DNA of 64,000 nt from an uncultured Muribaculaceae bacterium (GCA_947625935.1 CANQQE010000002.1:114874-178873), one strand, 5' to 3'. Numbered from the stretch's first letter, positions 7,990-17,105 are shown. Program-made: numbers and translations. Notes: a model not told the origin generated them from the letters alone.

Positions 7990-9888
7990 TTAATCTCGTT
8001 CAAGATAGGTGTATCCATATAGCCCCGAGCGATAATTGCTCAAGAACTCCCTGCCTTCCTCAGGGGTGATGGATCCCGCTTTCATTGACGATGTAACCCA
8101 AGCCTCAACGTTGCGCACAAGTTTCTTGGGATTGAACTGCACATAGTCAAGCACCTCGGCCACCGTTTCTCCGTCGATTATACGATCAATTTCATAACGG
8201 TCTTTATAGACGCTGATATGAACAGCATTGGCGTCGCCGAAAAGGTTGTGCATATCCCCTAAGATTTCCTGATATGCCCCCACCAGGAACACTCCGAGAT
8301 AATAGGGTTCGTTGGGCTTTACCGGGTGTACGGGAAGCCACGGGGATGTGCCGTGGTCGGAGATGAAATTTGTTATCTTTCCGTCGCTGTCGCAGGTGAT
8401 GTCCTGAATCGTGGCCGTACGAGTAGGCTTTTCGTCGAGCCTCGATATCGGCATTATGGGAAATACTTGGTCGATGGCCCATGAATCAGGCAGCGACTGG
8501 AACAATGAGAAATTGCAGAAATATTTGTCGGGAATCATTTTGGCGATTTTGCGCAATTCCTCAGGGGCGTGCTTCATGGAGCTTGCCATCTCCCCTACCT
8601 CGCGCGCCACCGACCAGAACAGTTTCTCGATCATGGCGCGTGTGCGCAGGTCGAGCATACCGAGGCTGAACAAGTCAAGAGCCTCCTCACGAATCTGCAA
8701 AGCATCGTGCCAGCTCTCAAAGAGACGCGGCTGGTTCAGTTTATCCCATATTTCATAGAGTTCCCTGACAAGTTCGTGGTCGTCGGGCGATACCTCCTCG
8801 TTGTCCTTCCACACGGGCAGCGATGTCGTCTCAAGAGCTTCGAATATCAGCACAGAGTGATGAGCAGTCAACGACCGACCGCTCTCAGTGATGATGTTGG
8901 GTTGTTTCAGGTCATTTTTGACACAAGCATCGACAAGAGCCGAGACCGAGTCGTTGGCATACTCCTGTATGGAGTAGTTCATGGAGCTTTCACTGGCAGA
9001 ATTGCGGGTGCCGTCGTAGTCCACTCCAAGACCACCGCCTATATCAACAAAATCTATGTCAAATCCGATTTTTGAAAGCTGTACATAGAACTGCATGGCC
9101 TCACGAAGGGCGTTCTTTATGCGGCGTATCTTTGTGATCTGGCTTCCTATGTGGAAATGTATCAACTTCAGGCAGTCGGTCATTCTCGATTTTTCGAGAA
9201 TGTCAATCGCTTCGAGCAATTCGCTGGAGTTCAGTCCGAATTTGGATTGGTCGCCGCCCGACTCCTCCCATTTGCCGGAGCCTGAGCTTGACAATTTGAT
9301 GCGGATTCCAATGTTGGGGCGAATGTCGATGCGTTTGGAAATCTCGGCAATAAGCCGCAATTCGTTGAGTTTTTCCACTACGAGATAAATACGACGGCCC
9401 ATTTTTTGCGCCAGCAAAGCAAGCTCGATGTATTTGTCATCCTTATACCCATTGCAGATAATCAAAGCGTTTTCAACGATGTTGGTTGCCAACACGGCGT
9501 GAAGTTCGGGCTTGGATCCGGCCTCAAGACCGATATTGAATTTCTTGCCATGCGACACTATCTCCTCGACCACCTGTCTCATCTGATTGACCTTGATGGG
9601 GTAAATGATGAAATTCTGAGCCTGATAGCCATACTGGGTAGAAGCCTGCTTGAAGCAACGCGATATTTTCTCGACCCGGTTGTCAAGAATATCGGGGAAG
9701 CGCAAAAGCACCGGCGACGTGACATCGCGCACCTGCAGCTCATCCATCACTTCCTTCAGATCCACCGAAGCGTAACCATCACGAGGGGTGACGGCGACAT
9801 GACCGCGATCATTGATGGAAAAATATTTCATTCCCCACCCGTTAATGTTATACAGCTCCGCGCTGTCTTCCACACGCCATTTTCTCAT
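7990..9888 (-). CDS. speA: Biosynthetic arginine decarboxylase
   Basis: A PLP-dependent fold-III decarboxylase that makes agmatine from arginine, the first step to putrescine and spermidine. From the ATG at 9888 it has 632 residues, normal for SpeA. The PLP lysine is Lys99 in FIIYPIKVNQ. The alanine-racemase-like barrel carries FVDIGGGLGVDYDG, and the C-terminal half has the substrate-side segment DITCDSDGKITNF. The frame extends upstream to a TTG at 9921, but MRKWRVEDSAELYNINGWG is the usual Bacteroidales start. No agmatine deiminase gene is adjacent, so the rest of the pathway lies outside the window. Confidence 0.95.
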   Translation of the reverse strand: MRKWRVEDSAELYNINGWGMKYFSINDRGHVAVTPRDGYASVDLKEVMDELQVRDVTSPVLLRFPDILDNRVEKISRCFKQASTQYGYQAQNFIIYPIKVNQMRQVVEEIVSHGKKFNIGLEAGSKPELHAVLATNIVENALIICNGYKDDKYIELALLAQKMGRRIYLVVEKLNELRLIAEISKRIDIRPNIGIRIKLSSSGSGKWEESGGDQSKFGLNSSELLEAIDILEKSRMTDCLKLIHFHIGSQITKIRRIKNALREAMQFYVQLSKIGFDIDFVDIGGGLGVDYDGTRNSASESSMNYSIQEYANDSVSALVDACVKNDLKQPNIITESGRSLTAHHSVLIFEALETTSLPVWKDNEEVSPDDHELVRELYEIWDKLNQPRLFESWHDALQIREEALDLFSLGMLDLRTRAMIEKLFWSVAREVGEMASSMKHAPEELRKIAKMIPDKYFCNFSLFQSLPDSWAIDQVFPIMPISRLDEKPTRTATIQDITCDSDGKITNFISDHGTSPWLPVHPVKPNEPYYLGVFLVGAYQEILGDMHNLFGDANAVHISVYKDRYEIDRIIDGETVAEVLDYVQFNPKKLVRNVEAWVTSSMKAGSITPEEGREFLSNYRSGLYGYTYLERD

Positions 9889-10017
9889 GGGCAAAAGATA
9901 CTTGTTTAGGGAGCCGGCCAAACGCCGAACTCTGAGTTATAATCAAAAAACTCAACAAAATTAGTCATAATTCCGTAATTAATCACATTAACCTATTAAC
10001 AACTCTAAGAAAAATCA

Positions 10018-10025
10018 TAAATTTG
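10018..10025 (+). promoter_or_regulatory. -7 element upstream of the OmpA-like/TPR lipoprotein
   Basis: TAAATTTG matches the Bacteroidetes -7 box and lies 67 bases before the ATG at 10092. No -33 TTTG is seen at the expected spacing, so support is partial. Confidence 0.4.
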
Positions 10026-10091
10026 CAGTATCAAAAACATTAAATGCTGAAACCCATAAACATAATCCATTTTAAACATACACATCACATT

Positions 10092-11780
10092 ATGAATCGC
10101 AAACTCAGCTATGCCCTCGCGATGGGAGGGTTAATTGTTTTGGCAGGCTGCGGATCTAAGAAATTAGCGCAGCCCAAAGCAGAGTACTTCACTCTCAACC
10201 CTTCTCCGCTCGAAGTGGTGGGGACAAACGTTCCGGGCAACGTGCAGGGCAAACTTCCCGCAGGCTATTTCGTTAAAAACGCCGAGCTGACCGTGACACC
10301 CGTGCTGTCGTTCGACGGCAAAGAGCTGAAAGGCACCCCGGTGACAGTCCAGGGGGAGAAAGTGCGCGCCAACAACCCGGTAATCAATTTTGAATATGGT
10401 GGTTCAATGAACGTCCCCGTCAACTACAACTTCGAACCGGGGATGGAAGATGCGACCCTATCGCTCGACTTCACCGCCAAACAGGGCAACAAAACCTACG
10501 CCCTCGCGCCTGTAACCGTCGGTAAAGGGATACTAACCACAGCCGCATTGGCCTCAGCCACCGACGTGCAGCCCGCTATCGCTGCCGACAAGTTCCAAAA
10601 AGTAATCAGCGAAAAGTATGCAGCCGACATAATGTTCCTCATCAATCAGGCCAACATCCGCGACAACCAGCTCCGATCGGAACAGATGAAAGAGTTTAAC
10701 GACGAGGTAGCCAAAGCGAGCCGCGATTCATCACGCCGCATCGATGAAATCAACATTTCATCGTACGCCTCCCCCGAGGGCGGCGTGGAGCTTAACGAAC
10801 GTCTTGCCGCCAGCCGCGAGAAAAACACATCGGCCTACATAAAAGACAAACTCAAAAAAGACAAAATAACAAACTTCGGCGAACTGACCGCCCAGTTTAC
10901 AGCCCAGGATTGGGAAGGGTTCCAGAAACTCGTTTCGCAAAGCAACATTCAGGACAAAGAGTTGATTCTAAGCGTGCTGTCCATGTATAAAGACCCGGAA
11001 CAGCGCGAACGCGAGATCCGCAACCTCTCGTCGGTATTTGACCAACTCGCCGAGGAAATCCTGCCACAGCTACGCTATTCACGTCTCACGGCAACTGTTA
11101 GTGTCATCGGAAAGAGCGACGAGGAAATCCAAAACCTCCTCGATACCAACCCCTCGGCTCTGTCGGTTGACGAAATTCTGTACGCAGCCACCCTCACCGA
11201 CAACAACGCAAAACGTATGTCAATCTACGACAAAGCCGCTCGCCTCTACCCCAACGATTACCGCACATACAACAATCTTGGCGCAACACAGCTCGCCGAT
11301 GGCGACTACCGCGCCGCAAAGGCCAACTTTGAGAAAGCCGCCCAACTTGCCCCCGGCAACGCCGAGTCAGAAATGAACCTTGGGGTACTTGACATGATCA
11401 ACGGCGACCTCTCGGCCGCAAACAGCAAGCTCGGTCAAGCCGCAGGCGCGACACAGCTTCCCGACGCACTCGGAACTTATAACTTGCTCCAGGGCAATAC
11501 CGCCGCTGCCGTCAACACATTCGGCGACACGAAGTCAAACAACGCCGCTATCGCACAGATTCTCAACAAAGATTACGCTAAAGCGAAGACAACATTGTCG
11601 AGCATCACCAACCCCGACGACACCACCTATTATCTGATGGCGATTGTCGGAGCCCGAACCAACAATGACCAGATGGTCAAGACCAATCTTCGTCAGGCCG
11701 TCCGCATGAACTCAAAACTCGCTGATCGCGCCCGCACCGATGTCGAGTTCAGCCGCTACAACCTCTCAGGCATCCTGTAA
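10092..11780 (+). CDS. Lipoprotein with OmpA-like domain and C-terminal TPR repeats
   Basis: A 562-residue outer-envelope lipoprotein. Residues 1-19 are a signal peptide with lipobox LAGC (Cys20). A beta-rich N-terminal region follows to about residue 180. An OmpA C-terminal-like segment sits around residues 210-260 (INISSYASPEG, then LAASREKNTSAYI). The last third (about 375-540) contains tetratricopeptide repeats, with units such as YRTYNNLGATQLADGDYRAAK. The usual OmpA motif has an Asp in GHTD that helps bind diaminopimelate; here that position reads SSYAS, so peptidoglycan binding is uncertain. The ATG at 10092 is chosen over 10044 because it gives the signal peptide directly. A terminator follows. 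Its role is probably envelope organisation; no partner is adjacent. Confidence 0.8.
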   Translation: MNRKLSYALAMGGLIVLAGCGSKKLAQPKAEYFTLNPSPLEVVGTNVPGNVQGKLPAGYFVKNAELTVTPVLSFDGKELKGTPVTVQGEKVRANNPVINFEYGGSMNVPVNYNFEPGMEDATLSLDFTAKQGNKTYALAPVTVGKGILTTAALASATDVQPAIAADKFQKVISEKYAADIMFLINQANIRDNQLRSEQMKEFNDEVAKASRDSSRRIDEINISSYASPEGGVELNERLAASREKNTSAYIKDKLKKDKITNFGELTAQFTAQDWEGFQKLVSQSNIQDKELILSVLSMYKDPEQREREIRNLSSVFDQLAEEILPQLRYSRLTATVSVIGKSDEEIQNLLDTNPSALSVDEILYAATLTDNNAKRMSIYDKAARLYPNDYRTYNNLGATQLADGDYRAAKANFEKAAQLAPGNAESEMNLGVLDMINGDLSAANSKLGQAAGATQLPDALGTYNLLQGNTAAAVNTFGDTKSNNAAIAQILNKDYAKAKTTLSSITNPDDTTYYLMAIVGARTNNDQMVKTNLRQAVRMNSKLADRARTDVEFSRYNLSGIL

Positions 11781-11810
11781 TAGCTATCGCATAGAGAATA
11801 AATACACTTT

Positions 11811-11846
11811 GAGCGCCGGGAACAATCTCTCGGCGCTCATCTTTTT
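11811..11846 (+). terminator. Rho-independent terminator after the OmpA-like lipoprotein
   Basis: GAGCGCCG and CGGCGCTC form an 8-bp GC-rich stem with a 12-base loop, followed by ATCTTTTT, 30 bases after the stop codon. Confidence 0.8.
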
Positions 11847-11913
11847 CCATGCCAAACAATAGATACAAATACGATATAAGGTTTATTATGTCATATCATA
11901 TAATAAATAAACC

Positions 11914-11948
11914 GCACCCCAAAAGTTATAATCCTACTTTTGGGGTGC
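11914..11948. terminator. Second hairpin between convergent genes
   Basis: A perfect 13-bp inverted repeat (GCACCCCAAAAGT at 11914-11926 with its complement at 11936-11948) has a 9-base loop. It lies 30 bases beyond the MFS gene stop and most likely ends that minus-strand transcript. Confidence 0.65.
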
Positions 11949-11978
11949 AGTTCAGTTTATAAACAGTCTCTTTATTTA

Positions 11979-13337
11979 TCAGAGGTCTCTGGGGTCGGGG
12001 ACATCCTCGACGGGAATATCTTTGTTGACGTTGCGGCTACCGAGCAAACCGTAGTAAAGGAGATAGAACAGCATGGCGACCACGAGCCAATAGCTTGACA
12101 TATATCCAACTTTGCCGGCGAGCCATTCCTGAATGAGGGGCATCACGCCACCGCCCACAACCATCATCATAAATATGCCTGAGGCCTGCGCGGTGTATTT
12201 GCCAAGGCCCTCGACGGCAAGATTGAATATGCCGCCCCACATCACTGACGTGCAAAGTCCGCAAAGCACGAGCAACAATGCGCTCATGGGGACTTTGGCC
12301 ATGGTGAAGCCGTTTTCGACACTATAGCCCGGCATTGAAGTTGTCACAGAATTGGGGATGTAGATGGCAAACATTATGAGCAAAATGGCCACTGAGGCGA
12401 CGATGATCAGCTGCATACGGCTCGACACCCACTTTGACACGAAGCTCGAAGCCAAGCGGCCTACAAGCATGAGCAACCAATAAATAGCCGCTACGCTTCC
12501 GGCGATAGCCATAGCGTTTTCTGTGATGCCTGACGCGACAGAATCGCTCAGATAGAAAATAAGCACACCGGGAATACCGACCTCAAGACCAACGTAGAAG
12601 AAGATGCCGACCACTCCGAGCACAGTGTGGCGAAAACTCCAGGGAGAGTGAGAGTTGCGACGTTTCTCCAATTCGCCTTTGCGGCGTATATGGGGTTCAG
12701 GAATATTGACACATGAAATTATGACAAGGGCGACCACAAAAACGCCCATAGCAATCCAAAGCAACGGAGCGACATCGGTCATCGAGGTCGATGCGGTGAC
12801 CGAACCGATGAGCATACCGACAAAAAGAGGTGTGAGTGTCCCGGCAAGTGAGTTAAGCGACCCGCCCATCTGGATGAGCTGGTTACCGCGATTACCGCCG
12901 CCTCCAAGCAGATTGAGCATGGGGTTGACCACGGTATTGAGCATACACACGCAGAAACCGCAGACAAAAGCGCCAAGAAGATAAATGATGAGATTTAACA
13001 TCACGGGCTGACCGCCGTAATTGAGTACGGCGACATCGCCTCCGACAAGGCTCGACAGATATTGAAGCGCAAGACCGACAAGCCCCACAACCATAGCAAG
13101 CAGAGCAGTTTTTTTGTAGCCAATGCGCACCAACAGGTTGCCGGCGGGGATTCCCATGAACAGGTATGCAAGGAAGTTCATCATGTTACCGAGCATACCC
13201 GACCAATCGTATGTACCTTTCCAGATGGTGCCGAGAGGCGCGGCGAGATTTGTGACGAACGCAATCATCGCGAAAAGGAAAAACATGGCAATGATAGCAA
13301 TCAGATTCCCTTTTTGCGGAACAGTGTTAGTTTTCAT
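11979..13337 (-). CDS. Sugar MFS transporter (FHS/FucP-like)
   Basis: A 452-residue inner-membrane transporter with about twelve hydrophobic segments. The N-terminal half has NFLAYLFMGIPAGNLLVRIGYKK, the loop 2-3 motif of the fucose/glucose:H+ symporter branch of the major facilitator superfamily. The segment MLNTVVNPMLNLLGGG is typical of FucP/GluP-like proteins. It probably imports a hexose with protons or sodium; which sugar cannot be read from sequence. No sugar-catabolic genes are adjacent. It stands alone between a hairpin terminator and the yggS gene, both on the minus strand. Confidence 0.8.
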   Translation of the reverse strand: MKTNTVPQKGNLIAIIAMFFLFAMIAFVTNLAAPLGTIWKGTYDWSGMLGNMMNFLAYLFMGIPAGNLLVRIGYKKTALLAMVVGLVGLALQYLSSLVGGDVAVLNYGGQPVMLNLIIYLLGAFVCGFCVCMLNTVVNPMLNLLGGGGNRGNQLIQMGGSLNSLAGTLTPLFVGMLIGSVTASTSMTDVAPLLWIAMGVFVVALVIISCVNIPEPHIRRKGELEKRRNSHSPWSFRHTVLGVVGIFFYVGLEVGIPGVLIFYLSDSVASGITENAMAIAGSVAAIYWLLMLVGRLASSFVSKWVSSRMQLIIVASVAILLIMFAIYIPNSVTTSMPGYSVENGFTMAKVPMSALLLVLCGLCTSVMWGGIFNLAVEGLGKYTAQASGIFMMMVVGGGVMPLIQEWLAGKVGYMSSYWLVVAMLFYLLYYGLLGSRNVNKDIPVEDVPDPRDL

Positions 13338-13398
13338 TGATTTAAAGTTATTTATTTTACAAATTTATTAAACTGATTCAGCGTTAAAAACAGTGTCG

Positions 13399-14070
13399 TC
13401 AATATTCTCGGATACCGAAAATGTCGGTCCCGATTCTGACGTGAGTGCTCCCACATTCGATTGCGATCGGATAGTCTCCGCTCATTCCCATCGACACGAC
13501 GTCAAAGCCGCGAAGGCCAAGCGCATCATCTCCACGGATGGAGCTAAATGTGTCAAAAATGAGTTTGAAATCAGCTCTGACCCTCTCTGTATCATCGGTA
13601 TTGGAGGCCATGCCCATCACGCCGCAGATATGTGTCGCCCTGAGCGACTCAAAACGCCGGGAGCGAAAAAATTCGAGCAGCTCGTCGGGAGCGAATCCGA
13701 ATTTGGTCTCCTCGGCTGCGACATGAAGCTGCATGAGCACACGGGTGACAACTCCGGCCTTTGCCGAAAGATCGTCAATCACCCCCAACAGACGTTCGGA
13801 GTCGACGCTCTCGATGAGAGCGACGCAGCCTATGATCTGACGGACTTTATTGGTCTGCAGATGCCCGATAAAATGCCAGTTGATGTCATCAGGCAATTGT
13901 GGAATCTTGGCCACAAGCTCCTGCACACGGCTTTCACCGAATACACGCTGACCGGCATCGTAAGCCTCCAGCAGCGACTCAACCGGATGGAACTTGCTAA
14001 CAGCTACCAGCTCCACCCCTTCGGGAAGCGCAGAGCGATAGTACTGTATTTTTTCGGCGATATGCCCCAT
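13399..14070 (-). CDS. YggS/PROSC-family pyridoxal phosphate homeostasis protein
   Basis: A single-domain PLP-binding barrel protein (223 residues from ATG 14070) that buffers pyridoxal phosphate and affects amino- and keto-acid balance; it has no proven enzymatic reaction. The PLP lysine sits in LVAVSKFHP (about residue 26). The family signatures HFIGHLQTNK, GVMGMAS and LSMGMS-like VSMGMSGDY with the phosphate-binding region are present. A TTG at 14076 would add two residues. It follows the DUF4494 gene by only about 12 bases and is surely co-transcribed with it. Confidence 0.92.
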   Translation of the reverse strand: MGHIAEKIQYYRSALPEGVELVAVSKFHPVESLLEAYDAGQRVFGESRVQELVAKIPQLPDDINWHFIGHLQTNKVRQIIGCVALIESVDSERLLGVIDDLSAKAGVVTRVLMQLHVAAEETKFGFAPDELLEFFRSRRFESLRATHICGVMGMASNTDDTERVRADFKLIFDTFSSIRGDDALGLRGFDVVSMGMSGDYPIAIECGSTHVRIGTDIFGIREY

Positions 14071-14082
14071 AGTCAATGCAGG

Positions 14083-14550
14083 TTATTCAGATTTAGCGGA
14101 CTCGGCCGGTTTGGAACCCTCGCCGAGCTTCACTTTGTAGACATCCATAATCGGAGTCTCGGTTATGGCTATAATATCGAAATCAGCCAAGGTGCCTTTC
14201 ATTCCCTCCATAAACGAGTCGAGCGCACCGCGGAAATCGTTGGCCGCCACAAGTGCAAGATGAACCGATTTTTTCTCTGCTGCGGTCTTTTCATCGATAG
14301 TTATGAAAGCGACTTTAACCTGATACCACTTATCGGCTGAATCATCCCAGAATATCTCTTTTATGCGGGTGCGCTTTACGCTGTCGATGGTAAATTCGCC
14401 CGAGATAAAAGGAGTCAGCTCCTCGATAATGCGGGCTTCGGCTTCGGTAAATGACAAGGCATCGACCAAATATGGCTCCGACACCTTCTTAACCGCACCG
14501 TTTTCCATCATTTTTTCATATTTAGCTTTGCATTCAAACCAACTTGCCAT
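14083..14550 (-). CDS. DUF4494 domain protein
   Basis: A 155-residue soluble protein matching the DUF4494 family of Bacteroidetes, starting MASWFECKAKYEKMMENG. No signal peptide or membrane segment is visible. The C-terminal 20 residues are polar and low-complexity. It is the first gene of a two-gene unit with the YggS-type PLP protein. I recall this pairing as common in the phylum, but the function is unknown; a link to vitamin B6 or amino-acid metabolism is only a guess from context. Confidence 0.8.
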   Translation of the reverse strand: MASWFECKAKYEKMMENGAVKKVSEPYLVDALSFTEAEARIIEELTPFISGEFTIDSVKRTRIKEIFWDDSADKWYQVKVAFITIDEKTAAEKKSVHLALVAANDFRGALDSFMEGMKGTLADFDIIAITETPIMDVYKVKLGEGSKPAESAKSE

Positions 14551-14678
14551 AGCGAATAGTATTTTATAATTTCGATTAGTTTATTTTATTGAAACAGTTC
14601 TTTTACTTGACTCACTGAATGTGCGAGCACATTATGCTCTACAAAATTAACACTAAATTCTGACAGCCCGAAATAAAT

Positions 14679-15617
14679 TTAAAACGGCTTGCGGTATTTG
14701 TCAGGCTCAGAGTCTTCAAGTATGCTGAGATAGCTCGCATAACGAGATTGGGCTATCAGGTTCCGCTCCAAGGCTTCGCGGACAGCGCAACCCGGCTCAT
14801 GGGTGTGGGTGCAATCTCCATAACGGCAATCGGCCGAACAGCGGAAAATCTCAGGGAAAAAATGCGCCACCTCGTTCCTGTCGAAATCTATCGTGCCAAA
14901 ACCTTTTATTCCCGGAGTGTCAATGAGGTACCCCCCACCGGGGAGCTGAAACATCTCAGAGAAAGTTGTGGTGTGCATCCCGGTGTCGTGAGTCGCGGAA
15001 ATCTCAGCCGTACGCAGTTCCAATCCGGGGATAAGATCATTAATCAAAGAAGACTTGCCGACGCCGGAATTGCCTGACAGCAAAGAGACCTTTCCGTCGA
15101 GCAATCCACGAAGATTATCCAACCCCTCTCCCGTCTTTGCCGATATGGGGACAACCGTGTAGCCAATCGACCGATATAGATAAGACACCGCATCAAGATA
15201 TTCACGGGAGTCATCATCGTCCATGAGGTCTATTTTATTGATGACGAGCACCGCCGGAACTCTATACGCTTCAGCAGTGGCAAGGAAACGGTCGATGAAT
15301 GTGGTGGAGGTCACCGGGTGAACGAGCGACACTACCAGCAACGCCTGATCGAGATTCGCAGCGATTATGTGAGCCTCTTTTGACAGATTGCTCGCTCTGC
15401 GTATTATATAGTTGCGCCGGGGGGCGATACCGTTGATAAATGCCGTACCGTCTTCGTTGGGGATAATCGAAACGCGGTCGCCGACCGCCACTGGATTGGT
15501 AGTGCGAATCCCCTTTAACCTGAAATTACCTTTTATCTTACAATTAACCTCACTGCCATCGTCGGTTCTGACGAGATACCAGCTACCGGTGTTTTTGATT
15601 ACTAAACCATGAGTCAT
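14679..15617 (-). CDS. rsgA: Small ribosomal subunit biogenesis GTPase
   Basis: A late 30S-assembly checkpoint GTPase. It shows the diagnostic circular permutation of G motifs: NKID (127-130) comes first, then [10 protein letters not shown] (181-190), then DTPG (233-236). An N-terminal OB-fold (residues 1-75) precedes the G domain. A C-terminal zinc site uses Cys260, Cys264 or Cys269, His271 and Cys277 in a [10 protein letters not shown]-type segment. At 312 residues the length is normal. It is transcribed divergently from the HU gene pair, with a consensus -7 box just before the start. Confidence 0.96.
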   Translation of the reverse strand: MTHGLVIKNTGSWYLVRTDDGSEVNCKIKGNFRLKGIRTTNPVAVGDRVSIIPNEDGTAFINGIAPRRNYIIRRASNLSKEAHIIAANLDQALLVVSLVHPVTSTTFIDRFLATAEAYRVPAVLVINKIDLMDDDDSREYLDAVSYLYRSIGYTVVPISAKTGEGLDNLRGLLDGKVSLLSGNSGVGKSSLINDLIPGLELRTAEISATHDTGMHTTTFSEMFQLPGGGYLIDTPGIKGFGTIDFDRNEVAHFFPEIFRCSADCRYGDCTHTHEPGCAVREALERNLIAQSRYASYLSILEDSEPDKYRKPF

Positions 15618-15622
15618 AAGTG

Positions 15623-15630
15623 CAAAAGTA
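15623..15630 (-). promoter_or_regulatory. -7 element of the rsgA promoter
   Basis: The minus strand reads TACTTTTG, matching TAnnTTTG, only about 6 bases before the rsgA ATG. If used, the transcript would be nearly leaderless. No -33 box is clear. Confidence 0.4.
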
Positions 15631-15648
15631 CCAAATTTTCCAATATGC

Positions 15649-15679
15649 TTTGCGCCGTTGGCCTATTTTTGTAATTTTG
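15649..15679 (+). promoter_or_regulatory. Promoter of the HU gene pair
   Basis: TTTG (15649-15652), 19 bases, then TAATTTTG (15672-15679) is a perfect Bacteroidetes consensus promoter 24 bases before the HU ATG. Confidence 0.8.
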
Positions 15680-15702
15680 TTTCAAAATTTCGGTAATAAA
15701 AC

Positions 15703-15987
15703 ATGGACAATAAGACAATAGTCGGGACAATAGCTAAAAAAATGGGCAGAGAAAGCCGCGACATCAATGCTCTGATCGAGGGCCTTGCTCAAGTGCTTAA
15801 AGAGCGCTGCGGGGAGCTTGACTCAGTGGCTATCCCGGGGTTCGGTACTTTCGAGCCGGTCAAAGAAGATGAAAAAATTGTGCCAGACCTTGTCACACAC
15901 AAACGTATCATGATGCCACCGGCTATCACACTTAACTTCAAACCAAGCACATTGCTCCGCAAACGCATCAACGAGAACGACCGATGA
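15703..15987 (+). CDS. HU/IHF-like DNA-binding protein
   Basis: A 94-residue protein of the HU fold. The N-terminal helices (residues 1-45) are followed by the beta-arm saddle, with IPGFGTFEPV at the hinge (about 45-54) and the arm segment MMPPAITLNFKPS (about 70-82), where a proline is expected to intercalate into DNA. The Lys/Arg-rich tail (LLRKRI) is typical. Members bend and compact DNA as dimers. It overlaps the next HU-like gene by four bases (ATGA), so the two are translationally coupled and their products may pair as a heterodimer; that is inference. Confidence 0.88.
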   Translation: MDNKTIVGTIAKKMGRESRDINALIEGLAQVLKERCGELDSVAIPGFGTFEPVKEDEKIVPDLVTHKRIMMPPAITLNFKPSTLLRKRINENDR

Positions 15988-17105
15988 ACCACACGATAAC
16001 TTTGCCCGAACTCGTCAAGCTGCTCTCGGTTGCGACCAACAGCAGCGAAGCTACAGCCCAACAGTTTCTCGCCGAATTTTTCAACACTGTTAGTGACGCA
16101 CTCGCCGACGGTAAAAACGTGAGGATAAAAAATATCGGCACATTCGCTCTCGACGGTCTAAAACCTGGAGAGATAAGATTTCTGCCAGACAGCGATCTGG
16201 CTGAGGCGGTCAACCACCCGTTCGCCTTTTTTGAGCCTGTGGAACTCGACGATGACTTGACAGAGGAGGAATTAGCGGCAGCCGACGCCAAACCGGCACC
16301 AGTGCAGGAATCCGAGACGGAGGAGGTTGCAGGGCCAAAAACCGAGACCTCGGCATCGACCGACGCAGCCGCTGTAGACACAAGCGACGAGGCCGCGTTA
16401 CCGTCCGAAGTGGAAGAACATTTGCTGCCCGAGGGGGATGAAGATTCCGAGACCGCTCAGGAGCAAGCCGAAGTCATTGAGGTCGAAAAGGCTGAACCGT
16501 CCAAGGCTATTGATGAGCCATCACATGACGACAACAATGACAGCCGGCCGTCATCGGCACAAAAAAAGGGATTAAACCCTTGGCTGATGTTTGCCGCAGG
16601 TCTGCTTGCCGGTGTAGTCGTGGGATACCTGCTCCCCGCCATCAAAGATGGGGTGTCATCGCTATGGATGGCGGCTCCTTATGAATTTGTAGAGCCAAAC
16701 CAGCCATTGCTGCCGGCACAAGATGAGTCTACCATACCCGACATAGACAAATTAGAGGAATCACGGGACTCTCTCGACCATAGTTCAGCCAACGACACAG
16801 CCCGACAATCGGCCGCAGCCACTGCTGTAAAGCCCCTCGAGAGCCGGCCATCATCAGTAACAGATACCATAGGGCGCAACCGATTTCTGACCACAATGTC
16901 AAGAAAATATTACGGCAGGTATGAGTTTTGGGTGTACATCTATGAGGAGAACGCATCGCATCTTGGTGACCCCGACCGAATAGCTCCGGGTACTGTAGTA
17001 AACATACCGCCCGCCGGCAAATATGACATAAATCCCGATGATCCGCAATCGCTCCGAAAGGCCGCCATCAAAGCGGAGGAAATCTATGCTCCTTATCAAA
17101 AATAA
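15984..17105 (+). CDS. HU-domain membrane protein with C-terminal LysM-like domain
   Basis: A 373-residue fusion. Residues 1-85 are HU/IHF-like (IKNIGTFALDGLKPGEIRF at the arm). Residues 88-190 are acidic and disordered. KKG (194-196) precedes one transmembrane helix at about 198-220 (LMFAAGLLAGVVVGYLL). A polar linker follows, then a LysM-like segment at about 297-345 (FLTTMSRKYYGR to APGTVVNIPP). Basic residues before the helix predict the HU domain in the cytoplasm and the LysM-like domain in the periplasm. LysM domains bind peptidoglycan; HU binds DNA. The protein could therefore bridge nucleoid and cell wall, which is inference. It is coupled to the shorter HU gene by a 4-base overlap. 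Confidence 0.82.
   Translation: MNHTITLPELVKLLSVATNSSEATAQQFLAEFFNTVSDALADGKNVRIKNIGTFALDGLKPGEIRFLPDSDLAEAVNHPFAFFEPVELDDDLTEEELAAADAKPAPVQESETEEVAGPKTETSASTDAAAVDTSDEAALPSEVEEHLLPEGDEDSETAQEQAEVIEVEKAEPSKAIDEPSHDDNNDSRPSSAQKKGLNPWLMFAAGLLAGVVVGYLLPAIKDGVSSLWMAAPYEFVEPNQPLLPAQDESTIPDIDKLEESRDSLDHSSANDTARQSAAATAVKPLESRPSSVTDTIGRNRFLTTMSRKYYGRYEFWVYIYEENASHLGDPDRIAPGTVVNIPPAGKYDINPDDPQSLRKAAIKAEEIYAPYQK

Noticed and set aside
9889-9921. TTG start for speA and a TTTG/TATCTTTTG promoter-like pair directly before the ATG
   Set aside because: The -7 match has an extra base and the spacing is 18, which would give an almost leaderless mRNA. The ATG at 9888 is kept, and the promoter is not called.
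11914-11948. 13-bp perfect inverted repeat as a possible insertion-element end
   Set aside because: There is no transposase or second copy nearby; position between convergent genes fits a terminator.
13393-14340. Long plus-strand open frame (315 codons) across the YggS and DUF4494 genes
   Set aside because: It lies opposite two well-recognised genes, its translation has no family character, and it ignores the gene boundary.
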